Positions 6,446 through 8,449 of a DNA stretch of 8,449 nucleotides are shown one piece after another. How positions within the stretch are numbered: position 1 is the first letter of the stretch; each line of letters starts with the position of its first letter. Source of the stretch: Anaerolineaceae bacterium (GTDB lineage Bacteria; Chloroflexota; Anaerolineae; Anaerolineales; Anaerolineaceae); NCBI GenBank assembly GCA_011620465.1, contig WOZC01000147.1, forward strand, positions 1 to 8,449, in the 5' to 3' direction. The notes under the pieces are model-generated. The model was not told where the DNA came from and did not search any database. It saw only the letters and a program-made list of their open reading frames with translations. A program made the position numbers and the translations under genes.

Positions 6446-7675
6446 ATGGACAATAATCGCAATTTCGAAAAATATGCTGACCTGATTGTTAACATCGGGC
6501 TTGGGCTGCACGCGGGTGACAAACTCAACATACGTATGAGCGAACACTCTCTACCCTTAGCTCGTCTGGTGGCAAAAAAGGCTTTCCAAAAAGGGGTCAG
6601 CGATGTACGTCTCGATTTTTCTGACGATACGATCACACTTGACCGCTACCTGAATGCCCCGGATGATGCCTTTACAAGTTACCCCGAATACCAGGTTGAT
6701 TTTAGTGAAAACCTCTTCAAAGATAATTACCACGTACTCAATTTGTTTGCTCCCAATCCGGATTTGCTCAAGCCTGCCGACCCTGCCCGCATCGCGCAGT
6801 GGCAAAAGGTGGCCGGCAAGGCGGTCAAACGCATCCAGCATTACACCATGCAAAACGAAGTCAAGTGGTGCGTAACAGCAGTGGCCTGCCCCGCCTGGGC
6901 GGCTGCAGCCTTTCCAGAATTGACCGAGGACGAGGCTATGCAAAAACTGTGGGATAACATTTTTATGGCAACCCGCGTTGACCAGCCTGATCCCGTGGCT
7001 GCCTGGGAAGAGCACGACCTCAATCTAAAAGCCCACCGCAATTTCCTCAACGAAGCACGTTTTGATCGTGTCCACTATCAGGGTCCTGGTACTGATCTGG
7101 TGGTAGGGCTTGCCAAAAACCATATTTGGGAAGGCGGCTCCGGCTTCAGTCAGAAGGGCGATCGATTCTTCCCCAACATCCCAACTGAAGAAGTGTTCAG
7201 CATGCCTGATGCCGATCGCGTCGATGGCACCCTGCGTGCTACGATGCCGCTTTCAGTGCGGGGACAGATCGTGGATAAATTCCATTTCACCTTTAAGGAT
7301 GGAAAAGTGGTTGATTACGACGCCGAAGTCGGAAAACAGATTTTGGATGACCTGCTCGATATGGACGAAGGTGCCAAACACCTGGGTGAGATTGCCCTGG
7401 TGGCAGATAACTCGCCCATCAGTAATACCGGTATTTTATTCAAGAACACTCTTTTTGATGAAAACGCCTCCTGCCATTTTGCCCTGGGTGCTGCCTACAG
7501 CGAGAACCTGGAAGGTGCTACCGAGCGTACAGAGGAAGAAAACCGCAAACTGGGTATGAACAACTCGCTCATCCATGTCGATTTCATGGTCGGCTCGAAG
7601 GATGTTACTGTAACCGGTATCAAAGAAGACGGCACAGAGATCGTTTTACTAAAAGACGGTGACTGGCAAATTTAG
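6446..7675 (+). CDS. Aminopeptidase of family M29 (thermophilic aminopeptidase type)
   Basis: Cytosolic metallo-aminopeptidase that removes N-terminal residues from peptides using two metal ions. The 409 residues match the family (AmpS/AmpT, about 410). Expected metal ligands are all visible: Glu in PNIPTEEVF (243-251), Glu315 in GEIALV, His344 in CHFALG, and His377 with Asp379 in NSLIHVDFMVGS. The N-terminal YADLIVNIGLGLHAGDKL (10-27) is also characteristic. The ATG has GGAGG ten bases upstream. It stands alone: divergent from infC and closed by a strong terminator 30 bases after the stop. No convincing promoter is seen; a TAGAAT at 6418 would place transcription start at the ribosome binding site. 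Exact residue preference and native metal cannot be judged. Confidence 0.96.
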   Translation: MDNNRNFEKYADLIVNIGLGLHAGDKLNIRMSEHSLPLARLVAKKAFQKGVSDVRLDFSDDTITLDRYLNAPDDAFTSYPEYQVDFSENLFKDNYHVLNLFAPNPDLLKPADPARIAQWQKVAGKAVKRIQHYTMQNEVKWCVTAVACPAWAAAAFPELTEDEAMQKLWDNIFMATRVDQPDPVAAWEEHDLNLKAHRNFLNEARFDRVHYQGPGTDLVVGLAKNHIWEGGSGFSQKGDRFFPNIPTEEVFSMPDADRVDGTLRATMPLSVRGQIVDKFHFTFKDGKVVDYDAEVGKQILDDLLDMDEGAKHLGEIALVADNSPISNTGILFKNTLFDENASCHFALGAAYSENLEGATERTEEENRKLGMNNSLIHVDFMVGSKDVTVTGIKEDGTEIVLLKDGDWQI

Positions 7676-7705
7676 ATTGTCATCCTGAACCAATTTTTCG
7701 ATGGG

Positions 7706-7734
7706 GGGAGCGGTCAGCCGACCGCTCCCTTTTT
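7706..7734 (+). terminator. Intrinsic terminator of the aminopeptidase gene
   Basis: GGGAGCGGTC, loop AGCC, and GACCGCTCCC form a perfect 10-bp stem followed by five T residues. It lies 30 bases after the stop. The repeat array begins immediately after the T-tract. Confidence 0.95.
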
Positions 7735-7786
7735 GCTGAGGGAGATAATTATTGCTTGATTGGCTCCCAGCATCATGATCTCCCTC
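7735..7786. repeat. Module B2, degenerate first copy
   Basis: Shares GGCTCCCAGCATCATGATC with the later B2 modules, but its left side is changed and lacks a CGTACG. GAGGGAGATAA at 7738-7748 resembles the end of an A module, so this may be a fusion left by a deletion. It marks the array boundary against the terminator. Confidence 0.7.
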
Positions 7787-7858
7787 CGTACGGCTGTGCT
7801 TCATGTCCAGCCGCGTGACTATCTAAATAAAGAGTTGCGGAGGGAGATAAACCCCCTC
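7787..7858. repeat. Module A, copy 1
   Basis: 72 bases. Hairpin 1 at 7791-7813 (CGGCTG against CAGCCG, then a T-C mismatch). Hairpin 2 CGGAGGG against CCCTCTG near the right end, one G-U pair. Closed on the right by the variant TGTACG. Confidence 0.88.
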
Positions 7859-7922
7859 TGTACGAAGTGACCCAATTTTTTCAAAGTTCATTTCTTGTCG
7901 CCCGGATGAATATTTTTATATC
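7859..7922. repeat. Module B1, copy 1
   Basis: 64 bases, with the B1 core TTCAAAGTTCATTTCTTGTC. Begins with the AAGTGACC header rather than ATGTGAATAA. Confidence 0.85.
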
Positions 7923-7994
7923 CGTACGGCTGGGCTTCATGTCCAGCTGTGTGACTATCTAAATGAAGAGTTGCGGAGGGAGATAAACCCCCTC
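7923..7994. repeat. Module A, copy 2
   Basis: 72 bases. Hairpin 1 at 7927-7949, nine pairs with two G-U pairs. Hairpin 2 CGGAGGG/CCCTCCG is perfect. Confidence 0.9.
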
Positions 7995-8058
7995 CGTACC
8001 ATGTGAATAAATATTTTCAAAGTTCATTTCTTGTCGCGTGGATGAAATTTTTTAGATC
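7995..8058. repeat. Module B1, copy 2
   Basis: 64 bases. Begins with the variant divider CGTACC and the ATGTGAATAAATA header, then the B1 core. Confidence 0.87.
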
Positions 8059-8128
8059 CGTACGGCAGGGGCTAGCTCCAGCTGCGAGACTATCTGAAGC
8101 GGTGTTCCGGAGGGAGATAAACCCCCTC
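8059..8128. repeat. Module A, copy 3 (divergent)
   Basis: 70 bases and the most changed A copy (CTAGCTCCAGCTGCGAGAC, GAAGCGGTGTTC). Hairpin 1 (8063-8084) is still foldable with one A-A mismatch and a four-base loop. Hairpin 2 is perfect. Confidence 0.85.
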
Positions 8129-8182
8129 CGTACGATGTGAATAAATACCGCTCACTTCGCTCCCAGCATCATCATCCCCCTC
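8129..8182. repeat. Module B2, copy 2
   Basis: 54 bases, ATGTGAATAAATA header, then CTTCGCTCCCAGCATCATC. The internal hairpin of the next B2 copy is mostly lost here. Confidence 0.86.
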
Positions 8183-8255
8183 CGTACAGCTGGGCTTCAT
8201 GTCCAGCTGCGTCACTATCCAAATAAAGAGTTGCGGAGGGAGATAAACCCCCCTC
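8183..8255. repeat. Module A, copy 4
   Basis: 73 bases; one extra C in the loop side of hairpin 2 explains the length. Divider variant CGTACA. Hairpin 1 at 8187-8209 is the best copy: nine pairs, with the changed base A8188 matched by T8208. Confidence 0.9.
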
Positions 8256-8309
8256 CGTACGATGTGAATAAATACTGCTGGCTTCGCTGCCAGCATCATG
8301 ATCCCCATC
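8256..8309. repeat. Module B2, copy 3
   Basis: 54 bases. Contains a perfect 7-bp hairpin, TGCTGGC (8276-8282), loop TTCGCT, GCCAGCA (8289-8295). It is followed directly by B1 with no A between. Confidence 0.87.
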
Positions 8310-8373
8310 CGTACGAAGTGACCAAATATTTTCAACGTTCATTTCTTGTCGCGTGGATGAAATTTTCTAGATT
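8310..8373. repeat. Module B1, copy 3
   Basis: 64 bases with the AAGTGACC header, as in B1 copy 1, then the B1 core with one change (TTCAACGTTCATTTC). Confidence 0.86.
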
Positions 8374-8449
8374 CGTACGGCTGGGCTTCATGTTCAGCCG
8401 CGTCACTATCTAAATAAAGAGTTGCGGAGGGAGATAAACCCCCTCCGTA
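8374..8449. repeat. Module A, copy 5, reaching the window edge
   Basis: 72 bases plus the first four bases of the next divider. Hairpin 1 at 8378-8400 keeps pairing through G-U pairs. Hairpin 2 is perfect. The array clearly continues beyond the window. Confidence 0.88.

Larger units (their letters stand above)
7735..8449. repeat. Modular repeat array punctuated by CGTACG, running off the window
   Basis: About 715 bases without a credible gene. Copies of CGTACG or one-base variants start at 7787, 7859, 7923, 7995, 8059, 8129, 8183, 8256, 8310, 8374 and 8446 (cut by the window edge). Successive distances are 72, 64, 72, 64, 70, 54, 73, 54, 64 and 72. Each distance marks a module type with its own sequence: A (about 72), B1 (64) and B2 (54). 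A is the most conserved and carries two hairpins. The first 50 bases (7735-7786) are a decayed B2. Order: B2'-A-B1-A-B1-A-B2-A-B2-B1-A. I do not recognise the family, and strand of action is unknown. Confidence 0.93.

Noticed and set aside
8090..8335. Minus-strand ORF of 81 codons in the array
   Set aside because: It is made of repeat sequence, repeats its own phrase GVYLPP, and has no start context. A small plus-strand ORF at 8231-8413 fails for the same reason.
7735..8449. CRISPR array
   Set aside because: The constant element is only six bases and the segments between are themselves repeated, not unique spacers. No cas gene is present.
7735..8449. Integron cassette array or attC sites
   Set aside because: No integrase gene in the window, no ORF cassettes, and no GTTRRRY/RYYYAAC core pairs at the module boundaries.
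7735..8449. Iteron-type replication origin
   Set aside because: Modules are much longer than iterons, and there is no replication initiator gene or DnaA-box cluster that I can see.

Overview
The window is an ordinary bacterial chromosomal segment, with an unusual repeat array at its right end. The gene content is uvrB, the translation operon infC-rpmI-rplT, an operon containing an RseP-type protease, and an M29 aminopeptidase. The form of L35 (short N-terminal MPRKQ extension before the usual KTHK core), the acidic HEAT-repeat protein beside RseP and the base composition of about 50% G+C suggest Chloroflexota, perhaps Anaerolineae. That placement is inference from protein style, not from a search.

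Layout: uvrB (15-2060, +) fills the left quarter. Converging on it with a 2-base gap is a minus-strand operon. Read 5'->3' it holds a doubtful small ORF (4809-4582), rseP (4585-3509), a HEAT-repeat protein with a very acidic tail (3498-2371) and an acylphosphatase (2359-2063). Gaps are 10-11 bases or an ATGA overlap, so these are probably co-translated. Upstream, also on the minus strand, is infC (6255-5737), rpmI (5626-5390) and rplT (5297-4950), closed by a clear intrinsic terminator (4928-4899). infC has no ATG, GTG or TTG near its N-terminus and most likely starts at ATC, so callers limited to standard starts miss it. The infC-rpmI gap holds a consensus promoter and two mutually exclusive hairpins, which look like an attenuator leader for the ribosomal proteins.

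The aminopeptidase (6446-7675, +) is divergent from infC and ends at a strong terminator (7706-7734).

From about 7735 to the window edge (8449) there is no credible gene. The stretch is a modular repeat array: segments of fixed size (A about 72 bp, B1 64 bp, B2 54 bp) separated by CGTACG or a one-base variant of it. The order is B2(degenerate)-A-B1-A-B1-A-B2-A-B2-B1-A, and the array runs off the window. A modules carry two hairpins each; one keeps its pairing through compensating base changes, which points to a conserved folded nucleic acid rather than random tandem duplication. I do not recognise this element. It is the best candidate here for something undescribed, but no associated protein is visible in the window.
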